Shown piece by piece: positions 6,739-12,723 of a stretch of DNA of 18,583 nt. The notes under the pieces are model-generated. The model saw only the letters and a list, made by a program, of their open reading frames with translations, was not told the origin of the DNA and searched no databases. This DNA comes from Opitutaceae bacterium (lineage in GTDB: Bacteria; Verrucomicrobiota; Verrucomicrobiae; Opitutales; Opitutaceae), in NCBI GenBank assembly GCA_031266495.1, contig JAISAX010000062.1:1-18583 (forward strand). Direction: 5' to 3'. Position 1 is the stretch's first letter, and each line of letters begins with the position of its first letter. Both the position numbers and the translations under genes were made by a program.

Positions 6739-7344
6739 TCAGGGAGTCGGAGCGACGAGTGCCCACGTCGGCACGATCGGGTGCCAGATGTTTTCGTAAC
6801 TACCCGCGCTGATACGCTGGTAACTCCAGATGAGGGCCGGGTTGTCCGGCCTGATCACGGCATCGACCGGGACGACGACGATGGCGGCGGCGACAATGGC
6901 GCTGGTGGAGCTTCGCATGGCGTAGATGCTCTGGGTGGCGGACTGCTTGCGCCAGCGTCGGCGGTCCGTCCAGCCAGAGTCGGTAAAATATACGGAGGGC
7001 TTCGGTCCTGTCTGGCCGGATACAGAAACACGCGCAGGGTCGGTGGATTGATAATACAAATACAGGTCCGTGAAGGGCGTGTGTTCGCCAAAATTGCTCA
7101 GGGTGGCCTTGACCTCGAAATCAGAAAATCCGGAGCCGAGCGGCAGCGTGAAGATGGCATAGGCGGGCGGGCGAGCCAGTCCGGTGACAGTCGCTCCCGG
7201 CTCCACCGCGAGCGTGCCTCCGTTGGTGATGGTCAGCATCGATTCGGCGGGCACGGTGGCCTCGCCTTGCAGGCGGGCGTCTTTGATCGGCGTGGCGGCG
7301 AGGGCGAGGCTCGCCGTCAGAAGGTAGGGGATGAGGAGTCTCAT
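6739..7344 (-). CDS. Exported beta-rich protein
   Basis: A 201-residue protein. ATG 7344 overlaps the previous stop (ATGA) and opens a signal peptide (MRLLIPYLLTASLALAA); an upstream in-frame extension to 7662 lies over the previous gene and is rejected. After cleavage the protein is rich in Thr, Val, Gly and Tyr and probably beta (TITNGGTLAVEPGATV, FTDLYLYYQS). A short hydrophobic stretch (AIVAAAIVVVPVDAVI) follows RRRWRKQS and may be an internal membrane segment. No family recognised. Exported proteins are unusual in a structural operon. Confidence 0.55.
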   Translation of the reverse strand: MRLLIPYLLTASLALAATPIKDARLQGEATVPAESMLTITNGGTLAVEPGATVTGLARPPAYAIFTLPLGSGFSDFEVKATLSNFGEHTPFTDLYLYYQSTDPARVSVSGQTGPKPSVYFTDSGWTDRRRWRKQSATQSIYAMRSSTSAIVAAAIVVVPVDAVIRPDNPALIWSYQRISAGSYENIWHPIVPTWALVAPTP

Positions 7345-7718
7345 TGTCGTGGGATGATGATACAAACGAGTTTGTGGCCGGGGCCGTCCGGTGCGCCGGA
7401 GAGGTCGGACGTAAAGCCTGCCGTCGTGATCGTCTCCGTCACCGGAGAGGCGAACAGGGTGTCGCCGTTGGCGGGTTTCATGACCGCACAAAAAATTCCG
7501 GCTGGCGGTTGCGCATAGGGTACGGGGAAGATCACGTCCACGGCGTCTGCGCCGGGGGGGATGTCCGTTATTATGGTTTTCATCGGTGAGAGGGATTCTT
7601 GCAGTGTGGCTATGCTTGCCCGGTAGTTGACCGGCGAGCCGGGACGGGAGATTTCCACGCAATCGCCGTCGTTCAGCGCGGGGAGTTCATCAAGGTCAAG
7701 GATTCCTGTCGTAAGCAT
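7341..7718 (-). CDS. Hypothetical late protein
   Basis: A 125-residue protein from ATG 7718. The N-terminus (LDLDELPALNDGDCVEISR) looks like a folding motif or interaction segment. The remaining part is probably an all-beta domain (IITDIPPGADAVDVIFPVPYA, LFASPVTETITTAGF) ending GPGHKLVCIIIPRQ. No signal or membrane span is seen. The start lies 25 nt after the upstream stop and the stop overlaps the next ATG. The setting suggests a small virion protein, possibly a minor jelly-roll. Confidence 0.5.
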   Translation of the reverse strand: MLTTGILDLDELPALNDGDCVEISRPGSPVNYRASIATLQESLSPMKTIITDIPPGADAVDVIFPVPYAQPPAGIFCAVMKPANGDTLFASPVTETITTAGFTSDLSGAPDGPGHKLVCIIIPRQ

Positions 7719-7743
7719 ATGGATACGTCATGCCGTGGCCGGT

Positions 7744-8325
7744 TCAGAAAACCCACCAGTTTTCGCCGATGGCTACGGGGATGTTGTCGGCGGTGTTGTT
7801 TTTCACGCCGACGTAACCGGCGGTGTGATGCGTGATCGTCTCCCCGGCCCGGACTATGCCGAATACCTCGCCGGTTCCGTCGACCAGAGACAGGGGGTTG
7901 GCCGGGTCGTTGTTCGATACCGTGATGCTGTCCCGGCGGAAAAGCCGCGTCTCCGCGGGGTTTCCCGGAAAGTCCAGCTTGCCGTTGGCCGGGACGATGA
8001 TTGCCGGAGTCCCGCGAATTTCCGACATGGCCGGGATCTGTTCCAGGCGGTTGTCGATAAACTCGGTGTAACCTGCCCACACGTCCAGGAGCATGCGGGT
8101 TCCCGCCGGGTTGCCGAATTCGATCCGGGAAAAAGTGTCCCCCGGATACATGTTCAGGCTTTGCCCGGCCAGCAACTGCACTTCCGGCTGGTCATCGATC
8201 TTGACGTTCACAGGCCCGGTCGCCCGTAGGATATGGATGTTGCTTCCGGTGATGGAGAGGAAACCGCGTCCATTCGCCCCGGCGGGGATGATGACTGGAT
8301 AAATGGAACTGTGTCGTGTGAGCAT
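7744..8325 (-). CDS. Beta-rich putative virion protein
   Basis: A 193-residue protein from ATG 8325 (MLTRHSSIYPVII); a TTG extension to 8352 would overlap the previous gene and is not used. The whole length alternates short strands and Gly/Asn/Pro turns (FLSITGSNIHILRATG, RDSITVSNNDPANPLSLVDG), suggesting two beta-sandwich domains of about 95 residues, the second beginning near APAIIVP-like TPAIIVPANG. The opening phrase of each half (YPVIIPAGANGRGFLS, TPAIIVPANGKLDFPG) is alike, so an internal duplication is possible. Likely minor capsid, penton or attachment protein. Confidence 0.55.
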   Translation of the reverse strand: MLTRHSSIYPVIIPAGANGRGFLSITGSNIHILRATGPVNVKIDDQPEVQLLAGQSLNMYPGDTFSRIEFGNPAGTRMLLDVWAGYTEFIDNRLEQIPAMSEIRGTPAIIVPANGKLDFPGNPAETRLFRRDSITVSNNDPANPLSLVDGTGEVFGIVRAGETITHHTAGYVGVKNNTADNIPVAIGENWWVF

Positions 8326-8332
8326 GGGCGTA

Positions 8333-9199
8333 TTATTTTTTCCGCGACGCAAATGCGACCAGGGCGACCGACAGGACGATGCCGCCGATTACCCACTTGT
8401 TTTCCATGAGGCCGGAGCTTTTGTTTTCGGCGAATTTCTCCGTCATCCCGGCGATGAGGGTTTCCGCGCTTGCCGTGGATTGCGCGGCGATGTCGCGGGA
8501 TGAGTTGATCGTTTCCAGCGCGGCCCGTTGCGATTGTTGCAGCGCTTCCTGCATGGTGGAAAGCGTCTTGTCCGTCGAGTCGGCCACGAGTCCGAGCGAG
8601 CGGGCGGTGGCGTTGTCGGCAAAGCTGAAGGCGTCGGCGGTGGTCTCCCGGCCAAAGAGGAGTGCGGAGGTCATTGTCTCCGTGTTGGCGGTCAGCGCGG
8701 CAACCGTGTTGCGGTCATTCGCGGCCAGCGCGGTCTCTGTTGCGCGGGTGTTGGCGGCCAGCGATTCGCTGGCGGTGGCGGCCAGCAGCGCGTTTGACTT
8801 GTCCACGGTATCCAGCGCCATGCCGGATGTGATGACGTTTGCCGAAAGTGCGTTTTCCGTCGTGCGGGCGTTCGCGTCCAGCGCGGCCAGCGATGTGTAA
8901 GCGTTGGCTTCCAGCGCCAGTTTGCCGAGGTCCATTGACGCGGCAACGGCCCCGTGATCCGTGCTTGTGATGGCGATGGTGTTGTTGTTCCCCTTGAACG
9001 CGCCGACGCTCCCGGTGTTGTCGGTCAGATTGACCGACTGGTCGACCGTATTTTTCGTGCCGGTGACTGAAACCGCCTGATCTTGCGCGGCGGCGGCCTG
9101 CGAGGATTTGCCCGCTCCGGAGGCGCCGATCTGGCCCATGTTGTTGGCCTCGGTCGCCCCGGCGTCGATTGTCTGTTTGTTGCCGCCTAACAGGCTCAT
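8333..9199 (-). CDS. Hendecad-repeat stalk protein with C-terminal membrane anchor
   Basis: A 288-residue protein. ATG 9199 is chosen because AGGAGG lies 7 nt upstream and the start overlaps the previous stop (ATGA); the frame is open further upstream but only over the previous gene. Residues 1-95 are Gly/Asn/Thr-rich and may be beta. Residues 99-219 fall into eleven consecutive 11-residue units (such as ANARTTENALS and ATETALAANDR) with Ala/Leu at fixed places and no proline, as in right-handed coiled coils. Residues 266-284 form a membrane span followed by SRKK. It is most likely a trimeric or multimeric fibre/stalk fixed in the membrane. Confidence 0.7.
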   Translation of the reverse strand: MSLLGGNKQTIDAGATEANNMGQIGASGAGKSSQAAAAQDQAVSVTGTKNTVDQSVNLTDNTGSVGAFKGNNNTIAITSTDHGAVAASMDLGKLALEANAYTSLAALDANARTTENALSANVITSGMALDTVDKSNALLAATASESLAANTRATETALAANDRNTVAALTANTETMTSALLFGRETTADAFSFADNATARSLGLVADSTDKTLSTMQEALQQSQRAALETINSSRDIAAQSTASAETLIAGMTEKFAENKSSGLMENKWVIGGIVLSVALVAFASRKK

Positions 9200-9585
9200 T
9201 TTTTCCTCCTGTTTCCGCTCATTGCCATGATCATCACAAGCCCGCCAAACAGGGCCACGCCACCGATCAGCAGGGCGGGCAGGATGAGGCCGCTCATGGT
9301 GGAGGACGAGATGCCCAGTCCGGCCGCGACGTCGTCCGCCATCTTGGCGACGCTGGTGGACGCCCCCGGCGAATCCTTTTGCGTCGTGGCAATCGCCTCT
9401 GTCCCCCCCGCCCATGACTCGGCATGGGGCGAGTTGGTCTGGCGTTGGTCAGTCGTGTTATTGTCGCCAATAATTTTCGACCCGAACACGATCTGGTGTT
9501 GCAGCGTGAGCGGCCCGATCCCCCCCATCGCGAGGGAGTTGGAACCGGCAATGTCAAAATTCAGTCCGTTGCTGCCATCGGCCAT
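9196..9585 (-). CDS. C-terminally membrane-anchored virion-like protein
   Basis: A 129-residue protein. Start ATG 9585 has AGGAG at good spacing. Residues 1-50 are Gly/Asn-rich and probably beta (NGLNFDIAGSNSLAMGG). Residues 98-121 are a membrane span (LILPALLIGGVALFGGLVMIMAM) followed by SGNRRKK. The layout is that of the neighbours at 9629 and 8333. No family recognised; a viral membrane protein is the natural reading beside the capsid gene. Confidence 0.6.
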   Translation of the reverse strand: MADGSNGLNFDIAGSNSLAMGGIGPLTLQHQIVFGSKIIGDNNTTDQRQTNSPHAESWAGGTEAIATTQKDSPGASTSVAKMADDVAAGLGISSSTMSGLILPALLIGGVALFGGLVMIMAMSGNRRKK

Positions 9586-9628
9586 TGTAGTTTACTCCTG
9601 AATACCCGTGTCCGTTGTTTGCCGTTGT

Positions 9629-9943
9629 TTATTTGCGGGAGATGACGAGGAACAGCCCTCCGAGGCCGAGCACGGCCAGCGCCCCGGCGGCGATGGCGAT
9701 TTGCGTGCCGGTGATGCCGGACGGCGCGGCGGCGGTGCCGCCGGTGCCGGTCGTCCCGGGCGTGGTCGCGACTGTCCCGGAAACCGCCGTTGTCTTTATA
9801 TCGGCAACAGCCTGCTTTTCCGCGATTTTGGTCTTGGCGAGATCGATGGCCACGTCTCCGGCCTGATTCAGCATGCCGGTCAGAAAACCGCCGAAAGACC
9901 AGTCCGCGCCACTTGCGTCGCCGGTATCAATAGGGAGTGCCAT
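9629..9943 (-). CDS. C-terminally membrane-anchored virion-like protein
   Basis: A 104-residue protein directly downstream of the capsid gene. Hydrophilic N-terminus (GDASGADWSFGGFLTGML), a helical stretch with AKTKIAEKQAVADIK, a Thr/Gly/Pro-rich linker (about 55-75), then a membrane span (IAIAAGALAVLGLGGLFLVI) ending SRK. It belongs with the other tail-anchored proteins of this operon. No Shine-Dalgarno site is obvious. Confidence 0.6.
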   Translation of the reverse strand: MALPIDTGDASGADWSFGGFLTGMLNQAGDVAIDLAKTKIAEKQAVADIKTTAVSGTVATTPGTTGTGGTAAAPSGITGTQIAIAAGALAVLGLGGLFLVISRK

Positions 9944-9963
9944 TTTTTAAAGGATTGTCGGCG

Positions 9964-9984
9964 CCCCCGCCTGTTCGGCGAGGG
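9964..9984. promoter_or_regulatory. Intergenic hairpin after the capsid gene
   Basis: An 8-bp stem (arms 9964-9971 and 9977-9984, one G-U pair) with a 5-nt loop lies 41 nt past the capsid stop. No T-run follows, so it more likely stabilises or sets the 3' end of capsid mRNA than stops transcription. Confidence 0.4.
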
Positions 9985-10025
9985 AGCCGGTTGCCATGAC
10001 TACTGTCACTGTTTTCCGGTCCGGG

Positions 10026-10838
10026 TCAGAACCCGAAAGAAATCGTTTCGAGAAGCGCGGTGGCGTTCGCGTTGACGGCGGTGGAGTGGATGCGGACGTT
10101 CAGGTCACTGTTGGCGACCAGCGCCTCCGTCGTGCCGAGAAGATCGTTGACGATCGAGAACGGGAACACGGCCGGATTGAGACCGGCGTCGGTCAATACC
10201 TGATCGTTGTTCGCTTTCGTTGACTCGAACACCTTCCGGGTGTCGGCGGTGACTTCCACCTCGGAAATCGCGCCGCCCATCCAGTGGAGCCGCCCGATCA
10301 TCACCTGCTTGGGCAGGGTGACGACATCGTACCAGCCAGCCGGTGCGTTCACGCCCATCGTGGAGTATTCCACGATCCGGTTGCGGATGCTCTTGTCGGT
10401 GTTCAGCACGTGGACGTTGTCGTACGTCTGGTACGCGACAATCGTGACCGTGTCGGTCGGTTCCGCCAGGTTTTCGAGCTGGATTTGCACCTCGAAACTG
10501 CGCTGTCCGTACAAATCCCAACAGGTGTTGAGGATGTCGGCGGGCGTGTTCTGCCAGATTTCGGCGAACCACACGGGGATTTCGTTCCCGGCGGGCACAA
10601 CCTTGTTGAACCGGGCGATGTCGCGCCACTGTTTGGCCGTGAGGTCACGACGCACGCGCTCGTTCACGCGGAGTTTCATCCAGCGCACGACTGTTTCCAC
10701 GTTTGCCACGGCCTCGCCGTTGACGAACACGAAAAATTTCAGCCACTGGTAACGGGGGCCGACATTCAGCCGGACGGACGCCAGCCCGCCAGGGGCGACC
10801 CCATCCATGCCGACGATTCTTTCAGTGATAAAAGGCAT
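10026..10838 (-). CDS. Major capsid protein, PM2 P2-like double jelly-roll
   Basis: A 270-residue protein; PM2 P2, as I recall, has 269. The start (ATG 10838) has GGAG upstream. The N-terminus (MDGVAPGGLASVRLNVGPRYQWLKFFV) matches the style of PM2/Autolykiviridae coats, where a G-G-x-A-x-x-x-L-x-V-G-x-x-Y strand pair opens the first barrel. About residues 80-160 include EIPVWFAEIW and the strand VQIQLENL; a second barrel-like half follows (QVMIGRLHW, NDLLGTTEALVANSDLNVRIHS). There is no Cys cluster and no signal peptide. Gene position, length and the packaging ATPase nearby agree. Confirmation needs structure prediction. Confidence 0.65.
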   Translation of the reverse strand: MPFITERIVGMDGVAPGGLASVRLNVGPRYQWLKFFVFVNGEAVANVETVVRWMKLRVNERVRRDLTAKQWRDIARFNKVVPAGNEIPVWFAEIWQNTPADILNTCWDLYGQRSFEVQIQLENLAEPTDTVTIVAYQTYDNVHVLNTDKSIRNRIVEYSTMGVNAPAGWYDVVTLPKQVMIGRLHWMGGAISEVEVTADTRKVFESTKANNDQVLTDAGLNPAVFPFSIVNDLLGTTEALVANSDLNVRIHSTAVNANATALLETISFGF

Positions 10839-10905
10839 TTTTTGTTTCTCCGTTTTACGTTATGGTTTTGTCTGTATTGTCTGGACGAATACGGGAGTAA
10901 TGCCC

Positions 10906-11040
10906 TTAGGCGGAGCCGGGGATTTTCCCCAACAGGTTGCGAAGCGCGGCGGGCAGATGCCCGCGGTAAGTCGCGCCGACGAGAAGGCCGATTGCGGCGG
11001 CAACCAGCGGGTTTTTGACGAGTTTTTTGATTTTGTTCAT
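10906..11040 (-). CDS. Small single-span membrane protein
   Basis: A 44-residue protein, first gene of the late operon. ATG 11040 is preferred to a TTG at 11091, which would run through the repeat region. Basic N-terminus (MNKIKKLVKN), hydrophobic core (PLVAAAIGLLVGATY), then a basic amphipathic end (PAALRNLLGKIPG). It resembles the tiny membrane proteins of tailless membrane phages; no family can be assigned at this size. Confidence 0.55.
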   Translation of the reverse strand: MNKIKKLVKNPLVAAAIGLLVGATYRGHLPAALRNLLGKIPGSA

Positions 11041-11099
11041 TCGATTTGGCGAAATTGACGCCAAAAACACCAAAACCGACACCAGTTTCAACTTTTTCG

Positions 11100-11137
11100 A
11101 GTGTCATCAAGTGTCGCCAAGTGTCATTCGGACACTT
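11100..11137. promoter_or_regulatory. 10-bp iterons and hairpin upstream of the late operon
   Basis: AGTGTCATCA, AGTGTCGCCA and AGTGTCATTC follow one another with a 10-bp period (11100-11129). The last forms a perfect 7-bp hairpin, AAGTGTC-ATTCG-GACACTT (11119-11137). Related TGAC/GACAC motifs continue on both sides (11055-11085, 11142-11157). The cluster is 60-100 bp before the first late gene. Period 10 suits a protein bound along one face of the helix; it may be an operator or part of an origin. Confidence 0.6.
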
Positions 11138-11168
11138 TTACCGTCATTCAGCGTCAATTCAGGCACCT

Positions 11169-11181
11169 CCCCCCCCCCCCC
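11169..11181. repeat. C13 homopolymer tract
   Basis: Thirteen consecutive C between the late-operon control repeats and the RHH gene terminator. It lies outside genes, about 130 bp before the first late ORF, and could change length by slippage. Confidence 0.85.
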
Positions 11182-11205
11182 TTCCCGTCCCGGCCCGCCA
11201 GACGC

Positions 11206-11236
11206 AAAAAGAGCCTCCCCCGGTCGGGAGAGGCTC
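11206..11236 (-). terminator. Terminator of the small RHH gene
   Basis: On the minus strand GAGCCTCTCCC, loop GACC and GGGGGAGGCTC (11-bp stem, one mismatch) run into TTTTTGCG. It is 31 nt past the stop of the gene at 11267-11458 and insulates it from the late operon. Confidence 0.85.
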
Positions 11237-11266
11237 CGGATTTATGACCTGACAGAAACAGGCCCG

Positions 11267-11458
11267 TTATTTCGCCTCGAACGAGCCGCACGCGGCGCGA
11301 TCCGCCAAATCCCAGGCGAGGTATTCGGCGAGGTCGCGGCCTTCGTGATCGGCCCATGCCTGCCATCTTCTCAGACTCTCGGCATCGAGCGCCAGAACGA
11401 GCTTGCGCGTGCTGGCGGGTTTTTCCTGTTTCTTATCGGTTTTTATGTTACGTGTCAT
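11267..11458 (-). CDS. Small ribbon-helix-helix-type regulator
   Basis: A 63-residue protein from ATG 11458. Lys-rich N-terminus (TRNIKTDKKQEKPAS), then a strand STRKLVLALD, helix AESLRRWQAWADHEG and helix DLAEYLAWDLADRA, the order found in RHH/CopG-type proteins. It is a single-gene unit with its own terminator. The palindromic ACTAGTACC begins right at its start codon and recurs inverted at 11543, which fits autoregulation. It sits between the replication and late operons and so may switch one or both. Confidence 0.6.
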   Translation of the reverse strand: MTRNIKTDKKQEKPASTRKLVLALDAESLRRWQAWADHEGRDLAEYLAWDLADRAACGSFEAK

Positions 11459-11459
11459 A

Positions 11460-11551
11460 ACTAGTACCCCATAACCTTGATTTTTTCGGATACCTTTCCT
11501 CTGTACTCATTCGGGGTAGATGCGAAACTTCGAGCGTTATGAGGTACTAGT
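11460..11551. promoter_or_regulatory. Inverted ACTAGTACC operator-like pair
   Basis: ACTAGTACC at 11460-11468 and its exact reverse complement GGTACTAGT at 11543-11551, each centred on the palindrome ACTAGT. A third near copy, ACTAGAACC, is at 11601-11609. The first abuts the RHH gene start codon. The 83-bp spacing (about eight helical turns) would allow looping by a repressor. Confidence 0.5.
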
Positions 11552-11681
11552 AATGTTTCAACGTAGATTCCGGCCCGGAATCGGGGGGTGTTGAGGGCTT
11601 ACTAGAACCCCGCACGGTATTCCCGGCTTGCGCCGGTGTTTTATTCCCGTTCGCGCCCCCGAAAGGCACGGAAATGGACAC

Positions 11682-11734
11682 AAAAAAACGGCGTAAACCG
11701 ATGCCGGAACGGCTAGCAAACTTTCAACGCCGTT
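11682..11734 (-). terminator. Terminator of the replication/packaging operon
   Basis: Arms AACGGCGT (11687-11694) and ACGCCGTT (11727-11734) enclose 32 nt that contain a smaller hairpin (11703-11713). On the minus strand the stem is followed by seven T. It lies about 80 nt past the ATPase stop. Confidence 0.65.
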
Positions 11735-11816
11735 CCTCATGGGGACCGTTTTTCCGGATGTCGAGAGAAAACTTTCTGGTGTCATTGTCGACAAAGGTGT
11801 TACGTGATTTTCCGTT

Positions 11817-12329
11817 TTACGGTTTGACCTTGATGAGTTGAGCGGGCGTGAACCGGTTAGCTTTCAGCAGAAACCAGAAGGGGGGGAGGGTAACGGCCCG
11901 CATCAGGGTCTCGTCATTGAACTCCTCTGCCCATGTTGCCGCCGCTTTTCTGTTCACGGAAAACAGAGCGAGAGATGTGCAGTTCATCCGGATAACCGGA
12001 TGCACCTGCGGCCCGTACTGCGAAATGTAAAAGCAGCGATGCCCCCAGTGCCGCCCCATGGAAAAGCAGCGGTGAAAACGGTCATCGTACTTGTCAACGG
12101 CGGCATCGGCCAATTCCATAAAACAGGCGCACCGTTTCGACGCCCAGAACATGCGCTGGAATTTTTCAACGTCATCGGTTTGCCAGGACGCGCCCGGCCA
12201 CGGTTCAAGCGGTTTGTGCAACACCAGCGAACCGATGTTTGCCCGACGAAAAGCGGTCAGGCACTGTTGTGCGTAAAACGTCTTGCCGCTTCCCGTCGAG
12301 CCGATGATTGCCCTGTGATATTCTGCCAT
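11817..12329 (-). CDS. Genome-packaging ATPase, FtsK/HerA (A32-like) type
   Basis: A 170-residue P-loop protein. Walker A is GSTGSGKT (residues 10-17); Walker B is CACFMELAD (67-75) with acidic residues at 72 and 75; the ISQ motif with its polar Gln is at 102-104, followed by PVIRMNCTS (111-119), where R114 and N116 match the conserved R-x-N of A32-like packaging ATPases of membrane-containing tailless viruses (PRD1 P9, PM2 P9). It is shorter than PRD1 P9 (about 227) but keeps the core motifs. It should power DNA entry into the capsid. Last gene of its operon; ATG 12329 shares a base with the previous stop (TGATG). Confidence 0.8.
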   Translation of the reverse strand: MAEYHRAIIGSTGSGKTFYAQQCLTAFRRANIGSLVLHKPLEPWPGASWQTDDVEKFQRMFWASKRCACFMELADAAVDKYDDRFHRCFSMGRHWGHRCFYISQYGPQVHPVIRMNCTSLALFSVNRKAAATWAEEFNDETLMRAVTLPPFWFLLKANRFTPAQLIKVKP

Positions 12330-12691
12330 CAGTCGGAAAACAGGTTTTTTAAGGAAAACCCCGAAACGTTGCGCGGTTCATCCGGTTTCGTCTCGCGGAG
12401 CGCGGGGCGGAAAATCCAGCCCAGAACGGCGAGAAACTGCAACACGACGATCACGAGCAACGGGGTGTCCCTCACGAGCCAGAGGACGAACGCGGCAAAG
12501 CCGAGGAACGCCACCGGGACGGCGAAATAGAACACGAAGGCAAGGATTTTGAGGAGGTTGTTTTTCGGGCGCCCCGGCCCCGGACGCATCGGAATGGCGA
12601 TGCCCGTGATGCGGATTTGTTCGGCCTGTTCGGCCGGTTTGGCCGGTTCGGCCGGTTCGGCCTGTTCGTTCGGTGTGTTGTCTGCGCTCAT
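12329..12691 (-). CDS. Two-span membrane protein next to the packaging ATPase
   Basis: A 120-residue protein. N-terminal low-complexity stretch with repeated Glu-Pro-Ala/Gln-Ala (AEPAEPAKPAEQAEQ), a basic patch (RPGPGRPKNN), then two membrane spans (about 50-71 and 76-94) and a charged tail (RETKPDEPRN). Its stop overlaps the ATPase start. In tailless membrane phages the packaging machinery is fixed at one vertex by small membrane proteins (PRD1 P20/P22), so such a role is plausible but unproven. Confidence 0.6.
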   Translation of the reverse strand: MSADNTPNEQAEPAEPAKPAEQAEQIRITGIAIPMRPGPGRPKNNLLKILAFVFYFAVPVAFLGFAAFVLWLVRDTPLLVIVVLQFLAVLGWIFRPALRETKPDEPRNVSGFSLKNLFSD

Positions 12692-12723
12692 GATTGCGGT
12701 GTTTGTGTTGCGGGTTGGAACGG

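Larger units (their letters stand above)
11459..11816. other. 358-nt control island between replication and late operons
   Basis: I see no convincing gene here. It holds the inverted operator-like pair (11460-11468, 11543-11551), a related ACTAGAACCCC at 11601-11611, the terminator of the replication operon (11682-11734) and the 19-mer shared with the left control region (11777-11795). Small ORFs on both strands lack coding character. Promoters for the RHH gene must lie in the left part, but no clear -35/-10 pair is visible. Confidence 0.6.

Noticed and set aside
6016..7518. A 500-codon plus-strand ORF
   Set aside because: It is antisense to three well-supported late genes; its Gly/Arg/Asp-rich translation is typical of the reverse strand of GC-rich genes.
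8333..9415. Long form (360 residues) of the stalk protein
   Set aside because: The extra N-terminal part overlaps the upstream gene in another frame, while ATG 9199 has AGGAGG and an ATGA junction.
11558..11794. A 78-residue minus-strand ORF in the control island
   Set aside because: Its composition is Pro/Ser/Arg-rich without structure, and it covers the terminator and operator-like sites.
11674..11841. A 55-codon plus-strand ORF with basic N-terminus (MDTKKRRKPMPER)
   Set aside because: It runs across the replication-operon terminator stem and into the ATPase gene, has only a weak ribosome site, and shows no family resemblance.
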